Part shown: one piece after another, positions 37,090 through 46,149 of the stretch
How positions within the stretch are numbered: the first letter of the stretch is position 1
Layout of the letters: each line of letters starts with the position of its first letter
Source of the DNA: Azospirillum sp. TSA2s
GTDB lineage: Bacteria > Pseudomonadota > Alphaproteobacteria > Azospirillales > Azospirillaceae
Length of the DNA stretch: 64,000 nucleotides
NCBI RefSeq assembly: GCF_004923315.1
Contig: NZ_CP039644.1
Span: 248,001-312,000 of the forward strand
Direction: 5' to 3'
The notes under the pieces: generated by a model
What the model was told of the DNA's origin: nothing
Seen by the model: only the letters and a program-made list of their open reading frames with translations
The model's database searches: none
Translations under genes and position numbers: made by a program

Positions 37090-37409
37090 CCGAACTCCGC
37101 GCCCTGTCCGCCGCCCTCTTCACCCCCCATCTGAACACCGACTTCACCTTGGTGTCGGACGAGGGGCTGGAGATCACGGCGACGCTGGTCGCCTGCACGG
37201 AACACCCGCGCAACACCATGCGCGGGACCCTGCGGACGGCCTTTGACCTCGTCCTGCAATGCCCGGCCGACGGGGTGCCGCATTTCAACGGCGCCTCCTT
37301 CACGGTCAGTCATCCGCAGCTGGAGACCTTCGGCCCGGTCTATGTGGAGCGGATCCTGCCCGCCTCCGCCGGACCGGGCATGGCGGTGTTCCAGATCATC
37401 TTCAACTGA
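37086..37409 (+). CDS. DUF6916-like small protein
   Basis: The 107-residue product begins MTELRALSAALFTPHLNTDF and ends ERILPASAGPGMAVFQIIFN. Central beta-strands and the FxLVLQCP / VSHPQLETFGPVYVERI pattern fit the small all-beta DUF6916 family usually encoded next to tail-collar proteins. Function is unknown; it may chaperone or cap the collar protein. The GTG start overlaps the preceding stop as GTGA, so the two are translationally coupled. Confidence 0.7.
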   Translation: MTELRALSAALFTPHLNTDFTLVSDEGLEITATLVACTEHPRNTMRGTLRTAFDLVLQCPADGVPHFNGASFTVSHPQLETFGPVYVERILPASAGPGMAVFQIIFN

Positions 37410-37491
37410 CGCCGCGGCCCGCGGCCCGTCCCGGTCCCTCCGGGCGGCGGCGGGCCCGTCCCGCGTCCCGTGCATAAGGATCCACCGACGC

Positions 37492-38094
37492 ATGGCGGGC
37501 TTCGCCGGTTCCTTCGCCCTGCCGGGCAATCTGTCGCTGCGCTTCGTTGCCCCGTCCGACGAGGCCTTCCTCCTCGATCTGTTCATCGAGGCCCGCCCCT
37601 GGCTGGCCTGGGCGGAAGGGAACCGGGATTTCCTGCGCACGCTGTACGAACAGCAGTACAAGACGATGCGCGCCGGGCAGGAAGCGCTCTATCCCGAGCA
37701 TGTCGATCTCGTGATCGAAAAGTCCGCCGACCGGGCCGGCCGGCTGGTGATCGACCTCGGCCAGACCGGTTGGCGGGTGTCGGAACTCCAGATCCTGACC
37801 AGGGCGCGGGGCAAGGGCATCGGCTCCGACGTGCTGCGCGGCATCCAGGCGGCGGCCACCACGATGCTGGCGCCGATCACGCTGTCCACCCCGATCGTCG
37901 GCTCGCAGGGGCGGGAGGTCTATGAACGGCTGGGCTTCCGCGTCACCGCCATCGATCCCCCGCATTTCCACATGGCCTGGGCGCCGCCAGGCCATCCGCT
38001 GCACACGGCGCTCCGCACGATCCCGGCGGGCATGGCTCTCTTCACTCAGCCTTCCACTCCGGACGGGAATGCTCCCTCCGGCGCGCCGGCCTGA
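37492..38094 (+). CDS. GNAT-family N-acetyltransferase
   Basis: In this 200-residue protein the acetyl-CoA loop is visible as ARGKGIGSDVLRGIQAAA (about 105-122), followed by the C-terminal GNAT strand-helix TPIVGSQGREVYERLGFRVT. The N-terminus (LRFVAPSDEAFLLDLFIEAR) is the standard first strand and helix. The acceptor is unknown. The start ATG at 37492 has AAGGA upstream; an 82-bp gap separates it from the preceding gene. Its place between collar and pseudo-helicase genes suggests modification of an operon partner. Confidence 0.85.
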   Translation: MAGFAGSFALPGNLSLRFVAPSDEAFLLDLFIEARPWLAWAEGNRDFLRTLYEQQYKTMRAGQEALYPEHVDLVIEKSADRAGRLVIDLGQTGWRVSELQILTRARGKGIGSDVLRGIQAAATTMLAPITLSTPIVGSQGREVYERLGFRVTAIDPPHFHMAWAPPGHPLHTALRTIPAGMALFTQPSTPDGNAPSGAPA

Positions 38095-38158
38095 TCGGCG
38101 CGCCGCCGCACCGACCGCGCGATGCCCAACCGCCCGCCGATCGCCCGCTGATCGCCCG

Positions 38159-39886
38159 ATGACCGTCATCCCCCCGCCTTCGGCCCGTTTTCCCATCGAT
38201 GCCGTTCTGCCCAGCCTGTTCGGCGCCCTGCGCGACCATGGGGGGGCGGTGCTCCGGGCACCGCAGGGTTCGGGCAAGACGCTGCGCGTTCCAACCGCCC
38301 TGCTGGAACAGCCCTGGCTGCCCGGCCACCATATCCTCGTGGTCGTCCCCCACGGGCTGGCCGCCCGCGCCGCCTGCCTGCGGATGGCCACCCTGCTGGG
38401 GGAGGCCCCCGGCGAAACCATCGGCTTCCGCACCGTCTCCAACAGCTTGGCCGGCCCCCGCACGCGGATCGAGCTGCTCTCCGCGGCCATGTTTCTGCGC
38501 CAGATCCAGGACCGGCCCGAACTGGCTGACGTCGGCGCGGTCCTGTTCGCATCCGTCGATCGGCTTCAGGCCGGCGACCCCGCATCCGAATTTCCGGGCG
38601 CCGCCATCCTGGGCGCCGCCTTCGCGCGCGAGGCGCGCGAGGCGCTGTGCGGCCGCACGCTGCTGCTGGCGATGGCGGAGCGGTCGGACGGCGCGGCCAT
38701 GGCGGCGCTGCTGGGCGGGGGCGGGGCGCCGGTCCCGGTGGTGACCGCCGCCGCCGGCTTTCCGGTGGCGGTCCGCCTCCGGGAAGCCGGCGGCGGGGAC
38801 GCCGATGCGGCGGCGGCGATTCGTCATGCCCTGCGGGATGAGCGCGGCGGCGTGCTGGCCTTCCTGCCCGACGACGGCGCGATCCACCGGGTCGCCGCCC
38901 TGCTGGAAGACGCAGGGGGCTTTGGGCCGGACATCCTCTTCATCCCCCTCTGCGACGAGGCGGGGGAGGGGCCGCTGGCCGCCGCCATCGCCCCCGCGCC
39001 GCCCGGCCGGCGCAAGCTGGTGCTGGCGACCCCGTTCGCCGAGGCGGGGCTGGGCATCGCCGACATCCGCATCGTGGTCGATTGCGGGTTGACCCGCCGT
39101 CCGGGGCGCGACCGGGCCCGCGGTTTGGCACGCCCGGTCACGGTGCCGGCCGGCCGGGATGCCGGGGACCGCCGGGCCGCCGCCGCCGGACGTCAGGAAG
39201 CGGGAGTCTGCTACAGCCTTCGCCCGCCGCCCGGTCAGCCGGAGGCGATGCCGCCTGACTTGGCGCCGCCCGATCTGGTCCCCCCTGATCTGGCATCGCT
39301 GGTGCTGGAGATGGCCGCCTGGGGCATCACCGATCCCGCCACTGCCCCCTGGTCCGTTCTGTTGCCCGCTGGGCCGTCGGCCGCCGCCCTCGCTCTTGCC
39401 ATCTCCCAGGCCACGTCGCTGCTGGCCCGGCTGGGGGCGACCGGTGCCGACGGTGCGATCACCCCGCTGGGGGAGCGCATGGTCCGGCTTGGCCTGCACC
39501 CCCGGCTGGCGCGCCTGATCCTGGGCGGGGCCGACCTGGGGCTGGGCGGCCTCGCCTGCATGCTCGCCGCTCTTCTTTTGGAGGAGGCCGGTTCCGGCGA
39601 GGCGGTCGGGGACCGCGGCTGCGCCGATCTGCAAGACATGGCCGCCCGGCTGCTCGACGAAGAGCAGGGACGTGAGGAAGGCTCCCATCCGGGGGTGGAC
39701 ATGCGCCGGGCATGGCGGATCCTGGAGCGGGCACAGGCTTGGCGGCGGCGGATCGGCATCCATCAGCCGGTGGAGCGCCGCGACTGCGCGCGCGTCGGGG
39801 AGTTGCTGGCGCTCGCCTACCCCGACCGGACCTTTCTGGCGGACCTGCCGTCCGCGCCGGACTTTCAAGGGGACGCGGAACGATGA
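38159..39886 (+). CDS. HrpB-like protein with degenerate helicase motifs
   Basis: This 575-residue protein aligns by eye to the ATP-dependent helicase HrpB. Walker A is kept (APQGSGKTLRVPTALL, GSGKT at 37-41). The DExH box, normally DEFHER, reads ASVDRLQAGD. The SAT motif reads AERSD. Motif VI, normally QRAGRAGR, reads DRRAAAAGRQ. Family context around them is preserved (GPRTRIELLSAAMFL, LVLATPFAEAGLGIADIRIV, GLTRRPGRDRARGLAR, ALAYPDR near the end). The C-terminal third of HrpB (normally about 820 residues) is missing. It may bind ATP but is unlikely to unwind nucleic acid. It starts at the ATG at 38159 and overlaps the next gene by 4 bp (ATGA). Confidence 0.75.
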   Translation: MTVIPPPSARFPIDAVLPSLFGALRDHGGAVLRAPQGSGKTLRVPTALLEQPWLPGHHILVVVPHGLAARAACLRMATLLGEAPGETIGFRTVSNSLAGPRTRIELLSAAMFLRQIQDRPELADVGAVLFASVDRLQAGDPASEFPGAAILGAAFAREAREALCGRTLLLAMAERSDGAAMAALLGGGGAPVPVVTAAAGFPVAVRLREAGGGDADAAAAIRHALRDERGGVLAFLPDDGAIHRVAALLEDAGGFGPDILFIPLCDEAGEGPLAAAIAPAPPGRRKLVLATPFAEAGLGIADIRIVVDCGLTRRPGRDRARGLARPVTVPAGRDAGDRRAAAAGRQEAGVCYSLRPPPGQPEAMPPDLAPPDLVPPDLASLVLEMAAWGITDPATAPWSVLLPAGPSAAALALAISQATSLLARLGATGADGAITPLGERMVRLGLHPRLARLILGGADLGLGGLACMLAALLLEEAGSGEAVGDRGCADLQDMAARLLDEEQGREEGSHPGVDMRRAWRILERAQAWRRRIGIHQPVERRDCARVGELLALAYPDRTFLADLPSAPDFQGDAER

Positions 39887-41238
39887 CCATGCACCTGTCG
39901 CAGGCCGACCCGACTCCGGCGGATGTCAAACGGTTCCTGGCCGAACATCCCGGCGATCCGGACGGGCTGACCTCGCTGGGCGCCCTGCTGAGCCAGGCGG
40001 GCGAGCGCGAGGCCGCCGGCCTGCTCCACTGCCGCGCCATGGTTGTGGCGCCCGGTCATGCGGTGGCCAGGAGCAACATGACGGTCACCCTGACAGCAAA
40101 AGGGCAGCACGCCCAGGCCATCGCCAGCGGCCGCGTGGCGGTGGCCCTGGCGCCCGACACGCCGCTGCCCTACCTCACCCTGACGGGGGCGCTCTACAAG
40201 GCCGGCGATTTCGCGACCGACCGCATCGTGCTGGAGCGGCTGATCCGGCTGGGTCCCGGCGATCCCAGCCTGGCTTGGGGGCGGGCGCAGATCCGCCTGC
40301 ACGACGGCGACTATCCGCGTGGCTTCGCCGATTACGAGGCCCGCTACTGGCTTCAGGAGTATCATTACCGCCTCCACCGGGGGCCACGCTGGGATGGCGG
40401 GCCGCTGGACGGGCGCTTCGTCATGGTGACGCTGGAGCAGGGCTTCGGCGACACGCTGCTGATGGCCCGCTACCTGCCGATGCTGAAGGCGCGCGGCGCG
40501 CGGCGTGTGATCGTGGAGCTTCGCGACGAGCTGCGCCGCCTGTTCACGCCGATGGACGAGGTGGACGCCTTCATTGAAAAGGACGCGGCGCCGACGCCGA
40601 TCTACCACGTCCACAGCTCGATCATGAGCCTGCCCCTGCATTTCGGCACCACCATCGACAGCGTGCCGCCGCCGGTGCGCCTGACCGTCCCGGAGGAGGC
40701 GCGGGCCACGGCCGCGCGGCTGCTGGCGCCGGACGACGGAAGGCTGAAGGTCGGCATCGTCTGGTCGGGAAGCCCCGCCTTCTCCGACAACGCGATCCGC
40801 GCCACCTCGCTGGACCGCTTCTTGCGTTTCGCCCGCATCCCTGGGGTCCACCTCTACAGCCTGCAGAAGGGACCGCAGGAGGAGGAGCTGCGCGCCCTGC
40901 CGCCCAACACGCCGATCACCGCGCTGGGGCCGGAGCTGGCGGATTTCGCCGATACCGCGGCGGTGGTGGAGCGGCTCGATCTGGTCATCATGACCGACAG
41001 TTCGGTCGCCCATCTCGCCGGCTCGCTGGGGGTGCCGGTGTGGCTTCTGCTCCAGCATGTGCCGTACTGGGTCTACGGCATGTCCGGGGCGGCGACCCCC
41101 TGGTATCCGTCGATGCGCCTCTACCGCCAGGGTCCCGAGGAGGAGTGGGAGCCGGTGTTCGACGCGGTCGAACGGGACCTGCAGGCCCTGGCCGCATGCC
41201 GGGCGGCGGCCCCGCTTGAGCGATGCAGCAACCCTTGA
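39883..41238 (+). CDS. TPR protein with GT9/heptosyltransferase-like domain
   Basis: In this 451-residue protein, residues about 1-135 are tetratricopeptide-like helices (GDPDGLTSLGALLSQAGERE, TPLPYLTLTGALYKAGDFA). Residues about 150-445 resemble GT-B glycosyltransferases of the heptosyltransferase/SPINDLY-like type: LEQGFGDTLLMARYLPMLKA, LKVGIVWSGSPAFSDNAIRA, HLYSLQKGPQEEELR, and the nucleotide-sugar end DLVIMTDSSVAHLAGSLGVP with VWLLLQHVPYWVYG. TPR-linked transferases of this kind often act on proteins. It is fourth from the end of the collar operon's enzymes and coupled to the HrpB-like gene by ATGA. Confidence 0.85.
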   Translation: MTMHLSQADPTPADVKRFLAEHPGDPDGLTSLGALLSQAGEREAAGLLHCRAMVVAPGHAVARSNMTVTLTAKGQHAQAIASGRVAVALAPDTPLPYLTLTGALYKAGDFATDRIVLERLIRLGPGDPSLAWGRAQIRLHDGDYPRGFADYEARYWLQEYHYRLHRGPRWDGGPLDGRFVMVTLEQGFGDTLLMARYLPMLKARGARRVIVELRDELRRLFTPMDEVDAFIEKDAAPTPIYHVHSSIMSLPLHFGTTIDSVPPPVRLTVPEEARATAARLLAPDDGRLKVGIVWSGSPAFSDNAIRATSLDRFLRFARIPGVHLYSLQKGPQEEELRALPPNTPITALGPELADFADTAAVVERLDLVIMTDSSVAHLAGSLGVPVWLLLQHVPYWVYGMSGAATPWYPSMRLYRQGPEEEWEPVFDAVERDLQALAACRAAAPLERCSNP

Positions 41239-41253
41239 CCATGAGAGACGCCG

Positions 41254-42012
41254 ATGTCCCAGCCGACCATGCCCATCCTGTTCCAGACCGACCTGTTCAT
41301 GCCCGCCTACCAGCCGCGGGAGGGCGCGAACTGGTTCCTGTCGGTGTCGCCGCTCAATCTTGGCGCCGGCTACTGGAGCGACGGCGTCCTTATGCAGAAC
41401 ATGGCAGTCCTGGCGCGCAAGGAGGCCAACGGGCGCTCCAGCACCTGGATGTCCTTGTCGGCCCGCGAGGTCGAAAGCCAGGAGCTGGGCTGCCGCGCCG
41501 CCGTCGGGGATACCGTGGTGATGGGACTCGGCATGGGGTGGGCGGCGGCCAATGCCGCGCTGCGCCCAGAGGTGACGCGGGTCACCGTGGTCGAGCGGGA
41601 TGCGGAGGTCATCGGGCTGATCGACGAGCTCGGCATCTTCGCCCAACTGCCGCCGGAGGCCGCAGCGAAGATTTCGGTGCTCCAGGACGACGCGCTGACC
41701 TACACCCCGGCCACCCCGGCGGACACGCTGCTGGCCGACATCTGGATGCCGCTGAACGGCCCGGGCCGGGTGGCCCAGGTCCAGTGCATGACCGCCAACA
41801 CCAGGGCCAAGCGCGTCTATTTCTGGGGGCAGGAGATGGACATCGCCCGCCACGCCCGGGCGCTGGGGCTGGACCGGCTGGATGCGGCCGGTCTCGCCCG
41901 CATCGTCGGCGAGTTCGCCTTGCCGCTGATCGGCCCGGAGATGCCCGCCTATCCGGCGCTGATCGCGGAGGCCGCGAGGAAATGGCTGAAGGAGGTCGAC
42001 GACACTCCCTGA
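41254..42012 (+). CDS. SAM-methyltransferase-fold (spermidine-synthase-like) protein
   Basis: In this 252-residue protein the central region has a Rossmann methyltransferase signature: TVVMGLGMGWAAANAALRPE (motif I), VTRVTVVERDAEVIGLIDEL (acidic end of strand 2), then LLADIWMPLNGPG. This order resembles spermidine-synthase-like proteins. No clear catalytic residues for polyamine synthesis are seen. The ATG at 41254 is 15 bp after the glycosyltransferase stop, so it is the last gene of the collar operon. The substrate is unknown. Confidence 0.65.
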   Translation: MSQPTMPILFQTDLFMPAYQPREGANWFLSVSPLNLGAGYWSDGVLMQNMAVLARKEANGRSSTWMSLSAREVESQELGCRAAVGDTVVMGLGMGWAAANAALRPEVTRVTVVERDAEVIGLIDELGIFAQLPPEAAAKISVLQDDALTYTPATPADTLLADIWMPLNGPGRVAQVQCMTANTRAKRVYFWGQEMDIARHARALGLDRLDAAGLARIVGEFALPLIGPEMPAYPALIAEAARKWLKEVDDTP

Positions 42013-42186
42013 TGCGTCGTGGCGGAGGGGGGCGCGAAACGCGGAGCGAATGCCCGCGTCCCTTCGGTGCCGGCCTGTCCCGGACGCCCGATTCAGCCTG
42101 GAATAAGGAACGGGCGGCTGCACAAACGGCACCGCTTGCGCTATAACCGGAACCAACACCCCTCGGAACAGAGATTGAGTCCTCCA

Positions 42187-42678
42187 ATGCGTGCCCAGTC
42201 CCGACCCACCCGTATCGCTGCCATTGCGGTGCTTGCGCTGTCCACCACGCTGGCCGGCTGCCAGACCGGGTCGATGGGCAGCAAGGAAGGGTTCGGCACC
42301 GTCGGCGGTGCCGTTGCCGGCGGCCTGATCGGCTCGCGCTTCGGCGGCGGCTCGGGCAAGCTGGTGGCGGTCGGCATCGGCACGCTGCTGGGCGCCTTCG
42401 CCGGGCGGGAACTCGGCGCCTCGCTCGACCGTGCCGACCAGGCCTACGCCGACCGCGCCGCCTATCAGGCCTACAGCGCCCCCATCGGCCAGCGGATCAC
42501 CTGGAACAACCCGCAGTCCGGCAACCAGGGCGTCATCGTGCCGGTCAAGGACGGCTATGACGGTTCCGGCGCCTACTGCCGCGAGTTCCAGCAGACCATC
42601 GTCGTCGGCGGCCGCGCTGAGCAGGCTTTCGGCACCGCCTGCCGCCAGCCCGACGGGTCGTGGAAGATTGTGGGGTAA
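42187..42678 (+). CDS. 17-kDa-surface-antigen-like outer-membrane lipoprotein
   Basis: This 163-residue protein has a lipoprotein signal (AAIAVLALSTTLAGCQ, Cys near 25). A Gly-rich hydrophobic hairpin follows (GTVGGAVAGGLIGSRFGGGS and GIGTLLGAFAGRELGASLDR), typical of Rickettsia 17-kDa/glycine-zipper 2TM proteins. The C-terminal beta domain reads ITWNNPQSGNQGVIVPVKDG, then YCREFQQTIVVGGRAEQAFG, with two cysteines that could pair. It probably sits in the outer membrane and contributes to envelope integrity. The 174-bp upstream gap should hold its own promoter. Confidence 0.85.
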   Translation: MRAQSRPTRIAAIAVLALSTTLAGCQTGSMGSKEGFGTVGGAVAGGLIGSRFGGGSGKLVAVGIGTLLGAFAGRELGASLDRADQAYADRAAYQAYSAPIGQRITWNNPQSGNQGVIVPVKDGYDGSGAYCREFQQTIVVGGRAEQAFGTACRQPDGSWKIVG

Positions 42679-42766
42679 GCGACGAAGCGGAGAAGCGGCT
42701 TTCCTTATGTCCGCTCGCCGGAGAAAGATAACCGGCTTCCCCGTTGAACGTCTCCGGCCTCTTCCC

Positions 42767-45151
42767 ATGACCCTGTCCAGCATTCTCGACCGCCGGCCTC
42801 TGCTGGTGTCGTTCGACGTCTTCGACACCCTCCTGCTGCGCCGGGTGGAGCAGCCCGGCGACCTGTTCGAGGCGGTGGGCGAACGGGCTTCTGCCATGGG
42901 GCTGATCAGGCCTGGACTGGCGCCCGTGCTGTTTCGCTTGGCCCGGGAGGAAGCGGAACGACGCGCAAGGACCCGGGTCGCAAGCGCGGAGGTGGGGCTG
43001 GCCGCCATCCATGCCGAACTTCGCCACCTCCTGTCCGAAACGGCCGATCCGGCGATGCTGGCCGCTCTGGAACTGGAGGTGGAGGCCGAATGGATCTTCG
43101 CCAATCCCCTGCTGCTGACCGTGCTGCAAGACCTGTCGGCAGCGGGGATCCCGGTGGTCCTGCTGTCGGACATGTATCTGTCGCCCACTGATCTGGCGCG
43201 GCTGCTGGCGGCGGCGGGGATCGGGCCGGAGCTTTATGGCCGCCTTCATGTCTCCGGTGCCGAAGGCTGCTCGAAACGGGATGGCGGCCTGTTCCGGCTG
43301 CTGCTGGCCGCTCATCCTGGTTGCCCTCCCGGACGCATCGTCCACATCGGAGATGACCCGCTGGGCGACGTCGCCATGGCGCGTGCAGCCGGGTTGGAGG
43401 TGATCCATTACGTACCGGGACCGGGACTGGCGCGCCTGCGCGAGCGCGAGCGAAGCGTGATGGGTCTGGCGGCCGACGCTCCGCCTCCACCCCGGCGGCT
43501 GGTCGCACTGGCCGGCCGGGAGGATGACGCGGAGGATGCCTTCGCGCTGGAGTTCGGCGCCCTGGTGCTGGGACCGGCGGTGGCGGAATATTGCCGCTGG
43601 GTGGTGGAGGAGTGCCGGCACCAGGGCATCCGCCGCATTGCCCCGCTGATGCGCGAGGCTGCCGTGTTCGCCCCGCTGATGCGCGACTGGATCGCCCATC
43701 GCGGCTATGACATGGAGGTGGTGGCCCTCCACCTGTCCCGTCAGGCGCTGATGCCGCTGGAACTGGCGGGGCTTGATGCCGCCGCGGCCCGCCGCATCCT
43801 GGGGGAGCGGCCGCACCTGCCCTGGGACCGGCTGCTGGTCCAGGCGGGTGGCGAGGTGCCGGCCACCCTGCAGGACCTTGCCGGACTGAGGCTGGAGGAG
43901 CTTCTCGCCAAGCCGGCGACAGAATTCGGGGCCGCCGCCGACCGGGTGCTGGCCCTGTTCGACGATCCGGACCTACGCTCCCGCGCCGCGCGCTTGGCCG
44001 AAGAGGCGCGGGAGCGGCTGCTCGACCATCTGGCACAGGTCCTGGGGCGGGAAGAGCCGGTGGCGCTGGTCGATCTGGGCGCCCGCGGCACCACGCCCGC
44101 CGCGGTGGCGCGCTTACTGCCGGAGGGACGATCGCGCTGCCGCATCTTCCTGGCCTATGCCGTCGCCGACATCGTCCATGCTCTTGCCGACGGCATCGGG
44201 GTCCAGGTCTTTGCCGGACAGGACAGGACGGGGATGACCCTGGGCCGGGTGCTCTATCGCAGCCCGCAAATCCTGGAGCGGGCGCTGACCGGGCTGCACG
44301 GCACAACTTTGGGCCATCGACGGGACGCTGGTGGACAGGTGGTTCCAGTTCTGGCCGAACCGCCGGCAAATGGCGGGGAGCGGAGGCTTCTGGCATTGCT
44401 GCAGCAGGGCATCCGCCGCTATGCCGGCCTGATGACGGCCGTCTATCCGGCCTGCGGAGAAGGGGCGACGGTCACGGGGGTGCAGGCTTTCCTGCCGCTC
44501 GCCGCCGTCCTGCTGCGGCCGACCGCGCTGGAGGCGGACATCCTCGGCAGTCTTGCCTATGACCAGAACGACGGCACCGAAGGAGAGCGCGTCCTCTGCG
44601 ACGCCACGGCCCTGGCCGCCGTGCGACCGCTGGCGGAGATGGGGGAGGGTCCGATCCTGTCCTTGGCCCTGGGGTTGCGTCCGGCCCTCGCCCCTTGGCC
44701 GCAAGGCGCGTTGACCCGCCTGGTTCCCGGAATCTTCCACCAGCCGGCCGACAGGTTGGGGCTGGAGAGTGGGCATGGTCCGGTCTGCCGGGCGTTGGTC
44801 GGACGGGTTCAAGCCTTCGGACTGACCCGCATCGTTGTGCTGGCCGTTGGTGGAGACGGTGGAATGGGCCCGGACTTCATCCGTTGCGCTCGCAAGGCCG
44901 GGCTTGAACCACAAGGATATGCCGACTTGATGCCTCATCTGGTCGACTCCCCTAGCTTCCATGGGGTGCCGGTTCATGATCTCGACGAGCTTCCCATTCC
45001 GGATGGCGGCAGCCAAGAGGAGGTGGGGTTGGTCCTGGTCACCCTGGGCTATGCCGACCAACTCGCCGACCTCGTTCGCAGCCGCTACGGAGCGGGCGGG
45101 CGTCCTTTCCGCCTGATCGCACTGGCCCGGCCGGATTTGGAAAGCCGCTGA
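42767..45151 (+). CDS. Large HAD-domain protein, probably glycan-related
   Basis: In this 794-residue protein, residues about 10-235 form a HAD hydrolase: motif I SFDVFDTLLLRR (D17, D20), motif II VVLLSDMYLS, and a late motif VHIGDDPLGDVAMARAAGLE. The following about 550 residues (RRLVALAGREDDAEDAFALE, IRRIAPLMREAAVFAPLMRD, ALVDLGARGTTPAAVARLLP) match the unnamed C-terminal half that often accompanies this HAD in polysaccharide loci. The end contains another Rossmann-like segment (TRIVVLAVGGDGGMGPDFIR). The start ATG at 42767 was preferred; an in-frame ATG at 42707 is possible. It is convergent with the aldo/keto reductase gene. Confidence 0.65.
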   Translation: MTLSSILDRRPLLVSFDVFDTLLLRRVEQPGDLFEAVGERASAMGLIRPGLAPVLFRLAREEAERRARTRVASAEVGLAAIHAELRHLLSETADPAMLAALELEVEAEWIFANPLLLTVLQDLSAAGIPVVLLSDMYLSPTDLARLLAAAGIGPELYGRLHVSGAEGCSKRDGGLFRLLLAAHPGCPPGRIVHIGDDPLGDVAMARAAGLEVIHYVPGPGLARLRERERSVMGLAADAPPPPRRLVALAGREDDAEDAFALEFGALVLGPAVAEYCRWVVEECRHQGIRRIAPLMREAAVFAPLMRDWIAHRGYDMEVVALHLSRQALMPLELAGLDAAAARRILGERPHLPWDRLLVQAGGEVPATLQDLAGLRLEELLAKPATEFGAAADRVLALFDDPDLRSRAARLAEEARERLLDHLAQVLGREEPVALVDLGARGTTPAAVARLLPEGRSRCRIFLAYAVADIVHALADGIGVQVFAGQDRTGMTLGRVLYRSPQILERALTGLHGTTLGHRRDAGGQVVPVLAEPPANGGERRLLALLQQGIRRYAGLMTAVYPACGEGATVTGVQAFLPLAAVLLRPTALEADILGSLAYDQNDGTEGERVLCDATALAAVRPLAEMGEGPILSLALGLRPALAPWPQGALTRLVPGIFHQPADRLGLESGHGPVCRALVGRVQAFGLTRIVVLAVGGDGGMGPDFIRCARKAGLEPQGYADLMPHLVDSPSFHGVPVHDLDELPIPDGGSQEEVGLVLVTLGYADQLADLVRSRYGAGGRPFRLIALARPDLESR

Positions 45152-45162
45152 GTCGGAGGCCG

Positions 45163-46131
45163 TCAGGCGCCAACCGCATCCCGGGAGCAGCGGCGCGCCA
45201 TGTCGAGAATCCGTTCGAAATCCGACGACGGATAGGGACCGGGATCACTGGCGGCGATGTTCTCCGTCACGTCCCTTGGAGACAAAAGGCCCGGAATGAC
45301 GGCGGAGACCTCCGGGAAGGTCAGGCAGAAACGCAAGGCCGCCTGAACGCAGGCCTCCCGCTCCCGAGCCCCAGCCGCGTCGAGAACCTGCCGCGCCGCC
45401 TGCGACCATCGGGCGACCTGCGAGCCGTTCCAGCGGCTGCGATGGTCTTCGGGAGGGAAAACCGTGTCCTCGGCGATTTCACCGGTCAGGAAACCGAAGC
45501 ACAGCGGTGTGCGGGCGATAAGCCCGGTGCCGGCTCGTGCAACCGCATCCAGCAGCCCGCACTCGACAGCCCGGAGGTCAAGCATGCTCAAGTTGACCTG
45601 GATAACCGGGACCCGCCACTCCTCGACCATGGTCAGGGCATCGACGGGAGAGTTGGCCGAAACGCCAAAGGCGCGGATCACCCCCTCCTGCCGGAACCCC
45701 GCCAGCGTGTCCAGAATAGCCGGGTCCGAGCGCAGGTCGGCGATGGAGGGGCCATGCAGTTGCAGCAGGTCGATACGGTCGACGTCCAGACGATGCAGAC
45801 TGCCTTCCAGCGACCGCTTCAGGGCTTCGGCAGAGAAGTCCGGCTTTTCCCCCCCTCCCGCATGGCCGGCCTTGGTGGCGATCACGACCCGCTCCCGCCG
45901 TCCGCGAATGGCTTGGCCGATCAGCCTTTCGCTGTGGCCCAGCCCGTACAGGCTGGAGGTGTCAATCAACGTGACGCCACGCCCGATGGCGCAATCCAAC
46001 GCCGCCAGCGACCGTTCATCATCGGTCCGGCCATAGGACAGCGCATCCGGTGACCAGCCGCCGATCCCCCAGGCGCCGAAGCCGATCTCCGACACCAGCA
46101 ACCCCGTGCGGCCGAGAGGCCTGTACCGCAT
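45163..46131 (-). CDS. Aldo/keto reductase
   Basis: This 322-residue NAD(P)H-dependent oxidoreductase has a TIM-barrel fold: GRTGLLVSEIGFGAWGIGGW, LIDTSSLYGLGHSERLIGQA (catalytic Asp and Tyr), VVIATKAGH (catalytic Lys), DLLQLHGPS (His), and C-terminal SAVIPGLLSPRDVTENIAA. It lies 18 bp downstream of the radical SAM gene on the same strand, so the two probably act in one pathway, perhaps on a sugar or sugar-nucleotide intermediate. The exact substrate cannot be read from sequence. Confidence 0.88.
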   Translation of the reverse strand: MRYRPLGRTGLLVSEIGFGAWGIGGWSPDALSYGRTDDERSLAALDCAIGRGVTLIDTSSLYGLGHSERLIGQAIRGRRERVVIATKAGHAGGGEKPDFSAEALKRSLEGSLHRLDVDRIDLLQLHGPSIADLRSDPAILDTLAGFRQEGVIRAFGVSANSPVDALTMVEEWRVPVIQVNLSMLDLRAVECGLLDAVARAGTGLIARTPLCFGFLTGEIAEDTVFPPEDHRSRWNGSQVARWSQAARQVLDAAGAREREACVQAALRFCLTFPEVSAVIPGLLSPRDVTENIAASDPGPYPSSDFERILDMARRCSRDAVGA

Positions 46132-46149
46132 GAAATCCGTCCCTGCTCG

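Noticed and set aside
36370..37409. Prophage
   Set aside because: A tail-collar gene and a DUF6916-like gene alone, without capsid, terminase, integrase or lysis genes, do not make a prophage.
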